Assembly: GCF_033845285.1 (NCBI RefSeq)
Contig: NZ_JAWXCX010000001.1
Span: 945,495 to 1,009,494, forward strand
Direction: 5' to 3'
Length of the DNA stretch: 64,000 bases
Source: Marinococcus sp. PL1-022
GTDB taxonomy: Bacteria; Bacillota; Bacilli; Bacillales; Marinococcaceae
The notes under the pieces were generated by a model. The model did no database searches. It saw only the letters and a program-made list of their open reading frames with translations, and was not told the DNA's origin. The translations under genes and the position numbers were made by a program. Below are positions 1 to 9,541 of this stretch, one piece after another. The first letter of the stretch is position 1; every line of letters begins with the position of its first letter.

Positions 1-2338
1 CAGGCCATACGAGAGAGTCATATCCTTCAAGCCGTTCGTAGGAAACTCCTTCGAAGAATGGGCAGAGTGAAGCTGCTTCTGCCATGATTTCCGATGGGTG
101 GCTGTAGTCCCAGTCCGCGCCCATACGGTTGGCCACAAGCTGAAGAATCTCCCAGTCCGGCTTAGAGTTACCCAGTGGATCAAGTGCTTTGTATAAACGC
201 TGGAAGCGGCGCTCAGTGTTTACAAATGTTCCGTCTTTTTCCAGGCTCGGGCTCGCCGGGAGCACGACGTCAGCAAACTTGGCAGTCTCGGAGAGGAAAA
301 TATCCTGAACCACGAAGAAATCAAGCTTTTCAAAGCCCTGCTGCACGTAGTTTATGTTGGAGTCCACAAGTGCCATTTCCTCGCCTTTCAGATACAGGCT
401 TCGCAGGCGGCCTTCGTGCATTGCATCGACCATTTCATGGTTCGTCATGCCGACTTCACCGGAAAGCTCGGTGTTCCAGCCCTGTTCAAATTTGCGGCGG
501 ATGTCTTCATCTTCTACAGACTGATAGCCTGGAAGAAGGTTCGGCGCACTGCCAAAGTCCGTCGCACCCTGGACATTATTATGTCCGCGAAGCGGATAGG
601 CACCAGTGCCGTGACGGCCGTAGTTGCCGGAGACAAGGAGCAGGTTCGATATGGCCGTACTTGTATCGGCACCACCGGAGTGCTGGGTGACGCCCATCGC
701 CCATAGGGCACAGGTAGTATCAGCTTCATGAATGCTTTCGGCAATGCCAATCAGTTCCTCACGGGAAAGCCCAGTCTGTTCCACGGCGTAATCGATTGTG
801 TACATTTCGAGTTCTTTAACAAAATCGTCGTAGTAATCCACGCGTTCATTAATGAACTCTGTATCCTCCCAGCCCTGATCGATAATGTATTTCGCTACTG
901 CGTTCAGCCATACAAGATCCGAGCCCGGCTTCGGCTGGATAAACATGTCCGAGCGCTCTGCCATTTCGTGCTTTCTGATGTCAGAGACGATCAGCTTCTG
1001 GTTGCGCAGCTTATGGGAGCTTTTAATACGAGTGGCAAGAACCGGGTGGGACTCTGATGTGTTTGTCCCGACGGTAATAATAAGCTCCGCGTTTTTAATA
1101 TCCTCTATTGTGCCGGTGTCACCGCCGTATCCCACTGTACGGAAGAGTCCCTGAGTCGCAGGGGTCTGACAGTAACGGGAGCAGTTATCAATATTGTTTG
1201 TTCCCATTACGGAACGGGAGAGCTTCTGCATAAGATAGGATTCTTCGTTCGTCGTTTTGGAAGAGCTGATAAACGCGAGAGCATCGTTGCCGCTCTCTTC
1301 CTTAATGGAAGTAAAGTTTTTCTGAATAACATCTAAAGCATTCTCCCACGTAGTTTCGACAAACTGGCCGTTTTCCCGGACAAGTGGATTCTGAAGGCGT
1401 TCTTCGCTGTTCACAAAGTCCCAGCCGAATTTGCCCTTCACACAGGTGGAAATACCGTTTGCCGGTGCTTCTGCCTGCGGCTCAATTTTCAGGATTTCGC
1501 GATCCTTCGTCCACACGTCAAAGCTGCAGCCGACGCCGCAATAAGTACAAACTGTTTTCGTTTTTTCAATACGGTCGTCACGCATTTTGGACTCCATATT
1601 GGATAGAGCCAAAATCGAGCTGTAGCCGGTTTCAACGTCCTTGGTGATGTCAATCATCGGACGGAGGGTATCTTCTTTCAGGCCAGTCATGTAGCCGGCT
1701 TCACCTTCCATGTTTGTTTCAATTAAAGCGTTACATGGGCATACGGTCGAGCAGTGACCACAGGAGACACAGGAGGATTCGCCGATAGGAACATCGTTGT
1801 CCCAGATAACGCGGGGACGTTCACGTTCCCAGTCGATGGAAAGGGTCTCGGTCACCTGGACGTCCTGACAGGCTTCCACACAGCGTCCGCAGAGGATGCA
1901 CTGATCAGGGTCGTAGCGATAGTGCGGGTTCGTATAGTCTTTTTCATACGGTTTAGTTTCAAAAGGAACGCTCTGGTGTTCGACACGCATCGCTTCCACC
2001 GTGTTATGGATTTCACAGCCGCCGTTATTGTAATCACAGACGGTACAGTACAGCTCGTGATTATGCAGAATCCGGTCCATCGCAATTTTCTGCGCCTGAT
2101 CGACATCAGGAGTAAGTGTTTCAATGACATCATCTTCTTTAAATTCGGTGGAACAGGCACGAACAATTTCTCCGTTCACCTTCACCATACAGGTGTCACA
2201 GGTTTCAATCGCACCAAGGCTCGGGTGATAACAGACATTTGGCACTTCCTCATTAGTGCCGCGCGTGTAGTCCAGGATTGTGGAGTCATCCGATACTTTG
2301 CGCTCAGTGCCATTCATCGTTACTCGAATAATCGACAA
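1..2338 (-). CDS. fdhA: Formate dehydrogenase, catalytic alpha subunit (C-terminus cut by window edge)
   Basis: Oxidises formate to CO2 in the cytoplasm. Domain order: a [2Fe-2S] ferredoxin domain (Cys36, 47, 50, 62), then 4Fe-4S clusters ([11 protein letters not shown] and [12 protein letters not shown]), a further cluster motif CTYCGVGC, and the molybdopterin oxidoreductase body. The presumed molybdenum ligand is Cys390 in SRYCQTPA, where E. coli FdhF carries selenocysteine. The layout matches B. subtilis YjgC/YrhE (about 980 residues); about 779 are present. I chose a TTG start because GGAAGG lies 9 bases upstream, whereas it abuts the ATG at 2347 directly. It is divergent from a DUF2294 gene. 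The electron acceptor cannot be told from this piece. Confidence 0.93.
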   Translation of the reverse strand, partial: MSIIRVTMNGTERKVSDDSTILDYTRGTNEEVPNVCYHPSLGAIETCDTCMVKVNGEIVRACSTEFKEDDVIETLTPDVDQAQKIAMDRILHNHELYCTVCDYNNGGCEIHNTVEAMRVEHQSVPFETKPYEKDYTNPHYRYDPDQCILCGRCVEACQDVQVTETLSIDWERERPRVIWDNDVPIGESSCVSCGHCSTVCPCNALIETNMEGEAGYMTGLKEDTLRPMIDITKDVETGYSSILALSNMESKMRDDRIEKTKTVCTYCGVGCSFDVWTKDREILKIEPQAEAPANGISTCVKGKFGWDFVNSEERLQNPLVRENGQFVETTWENALDVIQKNFTSIKEESGNDALAFISSSKTTNEESYLMQKLSRSVMGTNNIDNCSRYCQTPATQGLFRTVGYGGDTGTIEDIKNAELIITVGTNTSESHPVLATRIKSSHKLRNQKLIVSDIRKHEMAERSDMFIQPKPGSDLVWLNAVAKYIIDQGWEDTEFINERVDYYDDFVKELEMYTIDYAVEQTGLSREELIGIAESIHEADTTCALWAMGVTQHSGGADTSTAISNLLLVSGNYGRHGTGAYPLRGHNNVQGATDFGSAPNLLPGYQSVEDEDIRRKFEQGWNTELSGEVGMTNHEMVDAMHEGRLRSLYLKGEEMALVDSNINYVQQGFEKLDFFVVQDIFLSETAKFADVVLPASPSLEKDGTFVNTERRFQRLYKALDPLGNSKPDWEILQLVANRMGADWDYSHPSEIMAEAASLCPFFEGVSYERLEGYDSLVWP

Positions 2339-2574
2339 AATAATCATCCTTCCATTTTTGGAAATAAAGTTGGGCTAAAGGAATAAAGAAGTAGTAGACA
2401 ACGGATGAATGCAGCACTCGCTTATGTAAGAGTCAAGGGAGTGCACCTTTATTCTAGGTATAATATAGAAAAATGTAAAAAATAATAAAGGTTTACTTCC
2501 ACATTTCCACGAAATTAGGAATTTAAAACTATATTTTAATAATTATCAGCCATATCTAGTGATCCTGGTGGTAT

Positions 2575-2603
2575 TTGTGATTACATCAAAACTAGATTAT
2601 AAT
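2575..2603 (+). promoter_or_regulatory. Sigma-A type promoter of the DUF2294 gene
   Basis: TTGTGA and a perfect TATAAT are separated by 17 bases, ending 53 bases before the chosen start codon at 2657. The rest of the 318-base divergent region to fdhA is AT-rich; no clear fdhA promoter was recognised. Confidence 0.6.
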
Positions 2604-2656
2604 GCTTTTGGATAGCAAATATGTGAATGATAATTCAATCAAAGGACATTGATAAA

Positions 2657-3349
2657 ATGAGACCAACAGAAAATGAAAAAGATATCGCGAGCTTTGCCGG
2701 CAGACTGCTGCGGGAAAGGTTTGGCAAAGGACCGGAAGCAGCCCACGTTGTAATGCAGGGACCGTTCATCACAATTTACCTTCGGCATTTTCTAAGCCCG
2801 ATGGAGCGGGTCATTCTTGAACAGGAGGGTGAAAAGGCTGTTTTTCGTCTGCGTGAAAGCATGATGCACAAAATTGTTCCGGAGATTAACGGATACGTGC
2901 AGTCGGTCACCGGTCAGGAATTCAAAAACTTTTACCACGACAGCGATTTTAATAAGGAATCGAGTATTTTTGTGGGGATTGATGAAAATGCGTATGACGG
3001 CGAAGACCCTTTTAAAGAATACGCCGGTAAAAAGAAGCTGGAAGAGCGGGTGCGGCAGGTCACTGCAGAAGCGGAAAAGGAACCGGATAAAGTCTTTTCA
3101 GGAATGTTAAACAATAAGACTGTTCTCGTGATCCGGGAAGGACTGCTGATTAATATCGAAAAAGAGCTAGTGGAGCAGGGATATGAAGAGCAGCTGAAGG
3201 TAACTAAACGCAAGCTGGAAAAACGGCTGTTAATAGAAGGGAAGTCGTTTACCTCTATTGCCGGGATAAATATTGCTGATGTGTTTGTTGACTGGGACTT
3301 TGAACGGGACCGCAGCGTTATTGTCTTTATTATGAGCGGATCCGGCTAA
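2657..3349 (+). CDS. Tandem DUF2294 domain protein
   Basis: A 230-residue cytoplasmic protein made of two similar halves. The first opens with a GRLLRERFGKGP...SPMERVIL pattern and ends in SSIFVGID; the second ends in the matching DRSVIVFIMSG. I assign it to DUF2294 from this pattern. The biochemical role is unknown; in bacilli members of this family often lie beside formate dehydrogenase genes, as here. The start at 2657 is preferred because AAAGGA sits 10 bases upstream, while the ATG at 2627 has no binding site. A link to formate metabolism is inference from position. Confidence 0.75.
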   Translation: MRPTENEKDIASFAGRLLRERFGKGPEAAHVVMQGPFITIYLRHFLSPMERVILEQEGEKAVFRLRESMMHKIVPEINGYVQSVTGQEFKNFYHDSDFNKESSIFVGIDENAYDGEDPFKEYAGKKKLEERVRQVTAEAEKEPDKVFSGMLNNKTVLVIREGLLINIEKELVEQGYEEQLKVTKRKLEKRLLIEGKSFTSIAGINIADVFVDWDFERDRSVIVFIMSGSG

Positions 3350-3376
3350 AAGGAAATAATGCCCTGGTCCACAGCT

Positions 3377-3559
3377 TCAGCCGGCGTAGGCCTGAAAGCA
3401 GTGGACACAGTAAGAATAGTTCTTCTGGGTGAATGACTGCAGGGCAGCTTCTTCCACGAGACTTTCCCAATCGGACGGCTTGCTGCTGGCCATGCAGCGG
3501 TCGTTAACAAATACGGATTTATGGATTTTCTGTCCATCGTGATCAATTAAAAATTTCAT
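3377..3559 (-). CDS. Small CxxC protein, unknown function
   Basis: A 60-residue protein with a C-terminal YCVHCFQ motif that could bind zinc or be redox-active. AAAGGAG stands about 10 bases before the ATG, which makes it a credible gene. I do not recognise the family. A perfect hairpin with a T-run ends only about 32 bases upstream of the start, leaving little room for a separate promoter, so expression probably depends on read-through. Confidence 0.6.
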   Translation of the reverse strand: MKFLIDHDGQKIHKSVFVNDRCMASSKPSDWESLVEEAALQSFTQKNYSYCVHCFQAYAG

Positions 3560-3590
3560 GAATTAAAGAGTTCTCCTTTCATAAAGACAA

Positions 3591-3646
3591 ATAAAAAAGC
3601 CAAAAAGATAAACAGGAGGCAGGGACCTCGTGTCTCTTTTTGGCTT
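3591..3646 (-). terminator. Intrinsic terminator, candidate attenuator
   Basis: Perfect 12-bp arms (3597-3608 and 3635-3646; AAGCCAAAAAGA on the minus strand) with a 26-base loop, followed on the minus strand by a T-run. It lies 130 bases after the 3775-4092 gene and just ahead of the CxxC gene. The loop holds a smaller GAGG/CCTC pairing. Confidence 0.7.
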
Positions 3647-3774
3647 ATGGGAAATAGCACCATTGTCTATCCATTTCCACCATCTGTTTAGTTGCTCTTT
3701 AAGTAACTGCTCTGTATGTATACCGTAAATGAAACAACTCCTAATTGCAACCATAACAAAAACAGGTAGTACTG

Positions 3775-4092
3775 CTAATCGCTGGCTGGGGTATCAACCA
3801 ATCCGGTAAACCTAAGGCGGTAAGAGGTTTCGCCTTCATCAATGTAGCCCCAGGCAATACGGTCTTTTTTCCAAAAGATCTTAAACTGGTTGCGGTCGAC
3901 AATTTCAAAGCTGTCGCATTCCGAGATGATTCCAAGCGCCTCCAGCTCCCGGCAGATACGCTTTGTTTCCGATAAATACCACATATTTTCCCAGCGCGGG
4001 TGTTCAGAGCGGCTTGTAATGTCTGCAATAACTTCGATAGAACCATTCCGGAGAACACGATACCGGCCAAAGGAAGCTGCTTGATATTCCAT
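3775..4092 (-). CDS. Hypothetical protein, 105 residues
   Basis: No family recognised. The protein starts MEYQAASFGRYRVLRNGS and has alternating hydrophobic/charged stretches typical of a small alpha/beta cytoplasmic protein, with no signal peptide or membrane segment. The start was chosen because GGGGAGA lies 7 bases upstream of this ATG; the longer reading from 4128 lacks a site. The 4093-4237 stretch upstream holds the terminator of the next gene, so a separate promoter is expected there. Confidence 0.6.
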   Translation of the reverse strand: MEYQAASFGRYRVLRNGSIEVIADITSRSEHPRWENMWYLSETKRICRELEALGIISECDSFEIVDRNQFKIFWKKDRIAWGYIDEGETSYRLRFTGLVDTPASD

Positions 4093-4151
4093 GAAATTCT
4101 CCCCATTCATTTTTCTTTTATTATGCATGAAAAAGTAGGTAATTTCTACTT

Positions 4152-4178
4152 AAAAAAACTCCCGGCCGAAGCCGGGAG
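4152..4178 (-). terminator. Terminator of the 4238-4684 gene
   Basis: An 8-bp GC-rich stem (CTCCCGGC/GCCGGGAG) with a four-base loop, followed on the minus strand by seven T. Confidence 0.85.
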
Positions 4179-4237
4179 TAAAAAGTTCTGGAGAGAAAGT
4201 GAATTTCAATTTATTTTTAAATCAATACCAAGCGGTT

Positions 4238-4684
4238 TTATTTCCATTTCATGACGACTTTTAATTTGTTCTGCTCAAAGTAGTAGGAGTCTATTTTTCC
4301 GTAAGGGACTTTTTTCATAGGCTCAAATACTTCCAGGTGAAAGCCCGCCTGCTGGTCCTGAACAGAGAAATAAGGCGGGCGGTCAAAGATTTCCCTGAAC
4401 ACGTCGTCCGCTTCCAGAGGGGAAATGGACTTTAACGTAAAGTAAAGGGTCCGCTCTGAAGCGTGGGAAGGTTCAAGCAGCATGCTGAATCGGCTCTGGC
4501 TGCTGTCATTTTTTACGCCTTCAATACGCAGAACCTGATCCTGAATATGAACCGCGGAAATGTCCACATTATCCATTTTTTTAACCTGAAGCACCTTCAA
4601 AAACATTTTTTCCGTTACTGGAATGGTTACTCCGTTTTCTTTCGCATCGGTCACACGTTTTTTAATAGATGAAAAAAGACTCAC
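4238..4684 (-). CDS. Hypothetical protein, 148 residues
   Basis: No family recognised. A soluble protein with basic N-terminus (SLFSSIKKRV) and a long beta-rich body; no signal peptide or membrane segment. A GTG start is chosen because AGGAGG lies 9 bases before it; the ATG at 4702 would place that site inside the coding region. It is a single-gene unit, with its own terminator at 4152-4178. Confidence 0.6.
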   Translation of the reverse strand: MSLFSSIKKRVTDAKENGVTIPVTEKMFLKVLQVKKMDNVDISAVHIQDQVLRIEGVKNDSSQSRFSMLLEPSHASERTLYFTLKSISPLEADDVFREIFDRPPYFSVQDQQAGFHLEVFEPMKKVPYGKIDSYYFEQNKLKVVMKWK

Positions 4685-4856
4685 TATTGATTTCCTCCTC
4701 ATAATACTGACTGTGTATTCTTATTCCCTGATGAGTAGTCAGATGAACGTCTATTTTTAGATATAATAGATTTTTACACGCTTAATTAAAAAAATAATTT
4801 GAAAAGAAAAAAGTCCAAGGAAAACTGTTTTTTTTAAAACTTATCACAATTAAATA

Positions 4857-4907
4857 TTGACAGCGCTTTCAAATAAATATAAACTTTGTTTAAGCAATAT
4901 ACTAAAT
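4857..4907 (+). promoter_or_regulatory. Promoter with overlapping cre site and XylR-type operator (first copy)
   Basis: TTGACA (4857-4862) and TAAACT (4880-4885) are 17 bases apart. TGACAGCGCTTTCA (4858-4871) matches the CcpA cre consensus with one mismatch and covers the -35 box. ACTTTGTTTAAGCAATATAC (from 4883) resembles the Bacillus xyl operator (GTTTGTTT...AAACT) and covers the -10/start region. Glucose repression and xylose induction of the downstream genes are inferred. A near-identical module lies at 9542-9591. Confidence 0.6.
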
Positions 4908-4930
4908 ATCATATCAATTGGGGGTTTATT

Positions 4931-6160
4931 ATGAAAAAATTGTATTTGGCACCGATTCTTAGTTTGCCTATTATCTTAACTGCTTGCGGCGGAGGCGGGG
5001 GAAGCGAAGAAGGAAGTGGATCTGATGAAAATAATGAAATATTAATGTGGCATTATTACACGGGTTCGGAGGAAGTTTTCAAACAAATGGCTAAGGATTT
5101 TAACGAAAGCCAAGATGAATATACATTAGAAACTGAATATGTGCCTTTTGATGAAATGAAAAAACAATTATCAGTAGGATCAGCGGGTGATACACTTCCT
5201 GATTTAATTATTTCAGATACAGTAGACAATGCTTCTCTAGCTTCAATGGGGGTACTTAATGATATTTCAAGCGAAGTAGAAGAATGGGGAGAAATAGACG
5301 ATTATTTGAAAGCTCCAGTAGCTTCTACTAAATATGAAGATGGAACATATGGCGTGCCTTTAACTACGAACAGCATTGGATTATTTTATAATGAAAAAAT
5401 GCTTGAAGAAAATGGAATCGAAAAACCGCCTGAAACCTGGGAAGAATTAAATGAGGCAGCCGAGGCAACTACAAATTCCGATCATGATGGGTTTGCTATG
5501 TCTGCCGTTAGGTCAGAAGAGTCAACTTTTCAATTCTATCCGTTTTTATTATCAGCGGGTGCAGATGAAAACTCGCTCGATTCTCCAGAAGCAGCCGAAG
5601 CATTAAACTTTGTGGATGATATGCTTGCAGAAGGTTATATGAGTGAAGAAGTATTGAATTCAACACAAGACGATTTAGCAAGAAAATTTGCCAATGAAAG
5701 CGTAGCAATGATGATTAACGGCCCGTGGGTAGTAGATCGTCTGAAAGAAGAAAACGAAGATTTGGATTTTCAAATAACCTCTATTCCTAAAAAAGAAGAG
5801 CATAAATCTGTTATCGGCGGAGATAATTTAGCTGTCGTAGAAAGTGGTAACCAAGAAGGTGCCTGGGAAGCCTTAAGCTATTTTTCTGAACCAGAAAATA
5901 TGGAAGAATTTACGAAAGAAACCGGATATTTTCCACCGAGACAATCTGTATTAAATGATTCTGATTATTGGCAGGAAGACGAACATTTGAGTTCTTTCAT
6001 ACAAACTACCGAAGAAGCAGAGGCACGTGGACCATCTCCGAATTGGCCGGATATTTCAGAAAGTATCCAATTAGCAATTCAGGAATCTCTAACTGATGAA
6101 AAAGAACCTGATGAAGCTTTAGAGGATGCTCAAAAAAAGGTAGAAAGCGCTAACGAATAA
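4931..6160 (+). CDS. ABC sugar transporter, substrate-binding lipoprotein (copy 1)
   Basis: Extracellular family-1 solute-binding protein, 409 residues, anchored through the lipobox LTAC after a short hydrophobic signal sequence. It contains the usual binding-protein features FDEMKKQLSVGSAGDTLPD and NSIGLFYNEKMLEENG, and is very acidic. It is a close paralogue of the protein at 9607-10845. No permease gene adjoins it, so it probably feeds the single permease pair at 10852-12620. The start has GGGGG upstream. Alpha-xyloside as ligand is inferred from the neighbouring GH31 genes. Its codons are AT-rich compared with the flanking backbone. Confidence 0.88.
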   Translation: MKKLYLAPILSLPIILTACGGGGGSEEGSGSDENNEILMWHYYTGSEEVFKQMAKDFNESQDEYTLETEYVPFDEMKKQLSVGSAGDTLPDLIISDTVDNASLASMGVLNDISSEVEEWGEIDDYLKAPVASTKYEDGTYGVPLTTNSIGLFYNEKMLEENGIEKPPETWEELNEAAEATTNSDHDGFAMSAVRSEESTFQFYPFLLSAGADENSLDSPEAAEALNFVDDMLAEGYMSEEVLNSTQDDLARKFANESVAMMINGPWVVDRLKEENEDLDFQITSIPKKEEHKSVIGGDNLAVVESGNQEGAWEALSYFSEPENMEEFTKETGYFPPRQSVLNDSDYWQEDEHLSSFIQTTEEAEARGPSPNWPDISESIQLAIQESLTDEKEPDEALEDAQKKVESANE

Positions 6161-6184
6161 ATCCGTCACAAGGGAGAGATGAAA

Positions 6185-8203
6185 TTGAGATTAAGAGTAG
6201 CGGGGATATTTACAGAAACCCCAAACAAATTAGAGTGGAGTTATAATAGTGAGCACCTCATTGTTGAAGCATGGGGAAAAGACAGCGTGAGAGTGAGAGG
6301 TTACAAGAATAATGATTTAACTGAGAATAATTGGGCTCTTATTCCCTCTGCAGAGAATAATGCAGTAATCAATATTTATGATAATGAAGCATGGCTTCAG
6401 CATGGGAAAATTAATGTCCAAATCAAACGCAATGGGAAATTAACTATATTCAATCACCAAAATGAAATTATTGTAGAAGAATATGTAAGGAACCGAAACG
6501 ATATAAATGAATTTTGCAGTGCTTTGGACATAGACGCCAGAGAATTTCGACCGCTCCTGGGCGGAGATTTTGCTATTACTGCAAGATTTGAGTCAAATAG
6601 TAATGAAAAGATATATGGTATGGGGCAATATCAGCAGCCGCACTTGGATTTGAAATACTGTTCCTTGGAACTGGCTCAACGAAATTCCCAGGCCACTATT
6701 CCTTTTTCTATTTCGAGTAAGGGCTATGGATTTTTATGGAACAACCCGGCTGTAGGGAATGTTACTTTCGGAAAAAATATTACTGAATGGAAAGCAGAGT
6801 CCTCAAAGCAATTAGATTACTGGGTTACTATAGGCGAAACGCCGCATAAAATCGTGGAAAATTATACTGCGGTAACAGGTAGAGTACCTATGATGCCTGA
6901 ATACGGTCTCGGATTTTGGCAGTGTAAGCTAAGGTATCAGACCCAGGAAGAATTATTAAACGTTGCCCGCGAATATTACCGGAGAGGCCTCCCTCTCTCA
7001 GTAATAGTGGTTGATTATTTCCATTGGCCTCATCAGGGAGATTGGCGCTTTGATGAAGAATATTGGCCAGATCCACAGGCAATGGTAAAAGAATTGAAAG
7101 AAATGGGAATTGAATTAATGGTTTCTATTTGGCCAACTGTAGACACCAAAAGTGAAAATTTCGAAGAAATGATGAGAGAAGGGCATTTGATTCAAGTAGA
7201 AAAAGGTATCCCTATCGCTATGGATTTTATGGGGAACACTTTATATTACGATGCCACCGATCCCTCGGCTAGAGAATATGTATGGAATAAAGCAAAGAAA
7301 AATTATTATGATTTGGGCATAGAAACTTTCTGGCTAGATGAAGCGGAGCCTGAATACTCTGTATATGATTTTGATAATTACAGATACCACATTGGTCCAA
7401 ACGTACAGACAGGAAACTATTATCCGGTAGGGTACGCCCAGACCTTCTACGAAGGGATGAACGCGCAAGGGCAGGAAGAAATTGTTAACCTGCTCAGGTG
7501 TGCCTGGGCAGGAAGTCAAAAATACGGTGCCTTAGTTTGGTCAGGAGATATAGATTCGAGCTTTGAAGCTCTGCAAAACCAGTTTGCCATAGGATTAAAC
7601 ATGGGGATGAGCGGGATACCGTGGTGGACCACAGATATAGGTGGTTTTCACGGTGGAAATCCTGATGATCCAGACTTCAGAGAGTGTATTATCCGCTGGT
7701 TTCAGTACGGGGCGTTTTGTCCGGTTTTTCGTCTTCATGGCGACCGTGAACCAAAACAGGGACCTCTTAGTAGTGAAAGAGGAGGCATGTGCCCTTCAGG
7801 AGCAGATAACGAAGTTTGGAGCTACGGGGAAGAAGCTTATGAAATATTCAAAGAATACATGCAGATGAGAGAAAATTTAAAACCATACATTAGAAAGTTA
7901 ATGGAGGAAGCACATGAAAATGGTGCTCCTGTTATGAGAGCTCTATTTTATGAGTTCCCTGATGACCCTGAGTGCTGGGAAAATGAAGACAGCTATATGT
8001 TTGGGAGCGATATTCTTGTTTCTCCAATCCTTAACCATGGGCAAAGAGAAAAAGCGATATACTTTCCACTGGGTGAACATTGGAGAAATATTAATGATGG
8101 AGAGTTGTATGAGGGAGGAAAGAAAGTGAAAGTTGATGCCCCGATCCACTCAATGCCTGTGTTTGTCAAAGTTGGAAGCGATACAGAAAAATATTTTAAA
8201 TAA
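6185..8203 (+). CDS. Glycoside hydrolase family 31, probable alpha-xylosidase/alpha-glucosidase
   Basis: Cytoplasmic GH31 enzyme of about 672 residues with no signal peptide. The catalytic nucleophile motif FWLDEAEPE (Asp near residue 385) and a downstream VWSGDID motif carrying the probable acid/base Asp are visible. The WLDxxEPE form is typical of bacterial alpha-xylosidases and differs from the KTDFGE form of the second GH31 enzyme here. It lies 24 bases after the first binding-protein gene, so the two are co-transcribed and end at a terminator at 8211. A TTG start is used because AGGGAG lies 8 bases away; the ATG at 6179 is too close to it. Substrate is inferred. Confidence 0.85.
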   Translation: MRLRVAGIFTETPNKLEWSYNSEHLIVEAWGKDSVRVRGYKNNDLTENNWALIPSAENNAVINIYDNEAWLQHGKINVQIKRNGKLTIFNHQNEIIVEEYVRNRNDINEFCSALDIDAREFRPLLGGDFAITARFESNSNEKIYGMGQYQQPHLDLKYCSLELAQRNSQATIPFSISSKGYGFLWNNPAVGNVTFGKNITEWKAESSKQLDYWVTIGETPHKIVENYTAVTGRVPMMPEYGLGFWQCKLRYQTQEELLNVAREYYRRGLPLSVIVVDYFHWPHQGDWRFDEEYWPDPQAMVKELKEMGIELMVSIWPTVDTKSENFEEMMREGHLIQVEKGIPIAMDFMGNTLYYDATDPSAREYVWNKAKKNYYDLGIETFWLDEAEPEYSVYDFDNYRYHIGPNVQTGNYYPVGYAQTFYEGMNAQGQEEIVNLLRCAWAGSQKYGALVWSGDIDSSFEALQNQFAIGLNMGMSGIPWWTTDIGGFHGGNPDDPDFRECIIRWFQYGAFCPVFRLHGDREPKQGPLSSERGGMCPSGADNEVWSYGEEAYEIFKEYMQMRENLKPYIRKLMEEAHENGAPVMRALFYEFPDDPECWENEDSYMFGSDILVSPILNHGQREKAIYFPLGEHWRNINDGELYEGGKKVKVDAPIHSMPVFVKVGSDTEKYFK

Positions 8204-8210
8204 ATGCATT

Positions 8211-8247
8211 AAAGCAAAACTCTGGACGTAATTGTCCGAGCTTTGCT
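8211..8247. terminator. Bidirectional terminator between GH31 and xylR
   Basis: A long stem (AAAGCAAA...TTTGCTTT with GGAC/GTCC near the loop), T-rich on both strands. It separates the convergent GH31 and xylR genes. Confidence 0.8.
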
Positions 8248-8256
8248 TTTTTTATA

Positions 8257-9426
8257 TTATTGAACGCTGACTTTATCACGGGTTAAAAAGACGTTAGAGG
8301 CAAATGCACTGCTTCCTAAAGCAGAGGAGAGCGGCCCCAGTTCTGAAAAAGTAATGTCTAAACGTTTTTTATAATAAGATAATAATCGTTGATCAAGCAC
8401 TTTATCTATAGGGTGGTGGAGCCAATTCTCCAAACGTGCAAGTCTGTTACCGATCACGATTTGTTCTGGGTTAAAGGTGTTGACGATATTAACCAGGCCG
8501 ACGCCAAGGTAAAAACCTACAGTGTTGATTATTTTTAAAATAACATCATTGCCATCTTCAGCTTGTTGGATGACTTCTTCAAGCGTTAATCTTTTTCCGA
8601 AAGCAGCATTGACTTCGTTCAAAAGAGTCTCTTCTGAACTATACAATTCCCAACAGCCTATATTGCCGCATCGACATTTCTTTCCGTTTGTTTCAATAGA
8701 AAAATGTCCAACTTCACCCGAAAATCCGTTGTTCCCCTGGTATAACTTATCCTCAATTATTATACCTGCTCCGACACCAATACCTACACTAACATATATT
8801 AAATTCCGGGAGGTGCGCCCTGCCCCGAATATTTTTTCCCCATATGCCCCAGCTTTAGCTTCATTTTCAATAACTACAGGTATTTGAAAATCTTTTTTTA
8901 ATTTTGCTTTCAAATCAACATTTTCCCAACCTAAGTTAGGAGCAAAAAGTACCCATCCATTTTTATCCACGAGTCCTGGCACGCCAATACCTACTCCGAC
9001 AACGCCAAATGGACTTTTAGGAGCAGCTTTTATTAATTCAGAAATCAAGCTGTGGAGTAAAGGGTAAATACTTTCATAATGCTTATTAGCCATCGGGAAT
9101 TCGCGTTGCTGTACAATGTTTCCCTGTAAGTCTGTCAACACACCTAGAATGTAATTAACTCCGAGATCCAGGCCAATAGAGTACCCTGCCGTGTGGTTAA
9201 AGTAAAGCATTACAGGCTTGCGACCCCCACTGGATATCCCGGCTCCTACTTCTTTTGTTAATTGTTCATTAATGAGTTCGCTGACTAAACTCGAAACAGT
9301 AGCTTTATTCAAGCCAGTTTGTTTTGAAATTTCGATGCGTGAAATAGGGCTGTGCTTTTGAATGCTGCTCAGAACAATGGACTTATTGATTTGCTTTACG
9401 AGCGACTGGTCGCCTGTCCTCTCCAT
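8257..9426 (-). CDS. xylR: Xylose-responsive ROK-family repressor XylR
   Basis: DNA-binding repressor of xylose genes, 389 residues. It has an N-terminal winged helix (SRIEISKQTGLNKATVSSLVSELI), then a ROK domain with GIDLGVNYILGVLTD-type strand (here GLDLGVNYILGVLTD), the zinc motif CRCGNIGCWELY and GFSGEVGH. It aligns by eye over its whole length with B. subtilis XylR. The ATG at 9426 is chosen by that match and by GGAAAGG 12 bases upstream. It is divergent from the second binding-protein gene and sits in the middle of its likely regulon. Xylose is the expected inducer. Confidence 0.92.
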   Translation of the reverse strand: MERTGDQSLVKQINKSIVLSSIQKHSPISRIEISKQTGLNKATVSSLVSELINEQLTKEVGAGISSGGRKPVMLYFNHTAGYSIGLDLGVNYILGVLTDLQGNIVQQREFPMANKHYESIYPLLHSLISELIKAAPKSPFGVVGVGIGVPGLVDKNGWVLFAPNLGWENVDLKAKLKKDFQIPVVIENEAKAGAYGEKIFGAGRTSRNLIYVSVGIGVGAGIIIEDKLYQGNNGFSGEVGHFSIETNGKKCRCGNIGCWELYSSEETLLNEVNAAFGKRLTLEEVIQQAEDGNDVILKIINTVGFYLGVGLVNIVNTFNPEQIVIGNRLARLENWLHHPIDKVLDQRLLSYYKKRLDITFSELGPLSSALGSSAFASNVFLTRDKVSVQ

Positions 9427-9488
9427 GACTTTCACATGCCTTTCCAAATCTTTATTTACTTAATAAACATAGAATTAAATACTCTTAT

Positions 9489-9510
9489 AAAAACACTATA
9501 TATTGTTTTT
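9489..9510. promoter_or_regulatory. 22-bp near-perfect palindrome, possible second operator
   Basis: AAAAACA at one end mirrors TGTTTTT at the other around a TATATA core; only one base pair breaks symmetry. It lies between xylR and the second binding-protein promoter. It could be a xylR autoregulation site or another regulator's site; its function is not known. Confidence 0.4.
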
Positions 9511-9541
9511 ATCTATAGATCAATGAATTGGTAAAATAACA

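Noticed and set aside
175-2386. Several plus-strand frames across the left edge
   Set aside because: All lie antisense to the formate dehydrogenase, whose Fe-S and molybdopterin motifs are continuous on the minus strand.
3563-3754. 63-codon minus-strand frame as a protein gene
   Set aside because: No site before its ATG and it runs through a terminator hairpin; kept only as a possible leader peptide.
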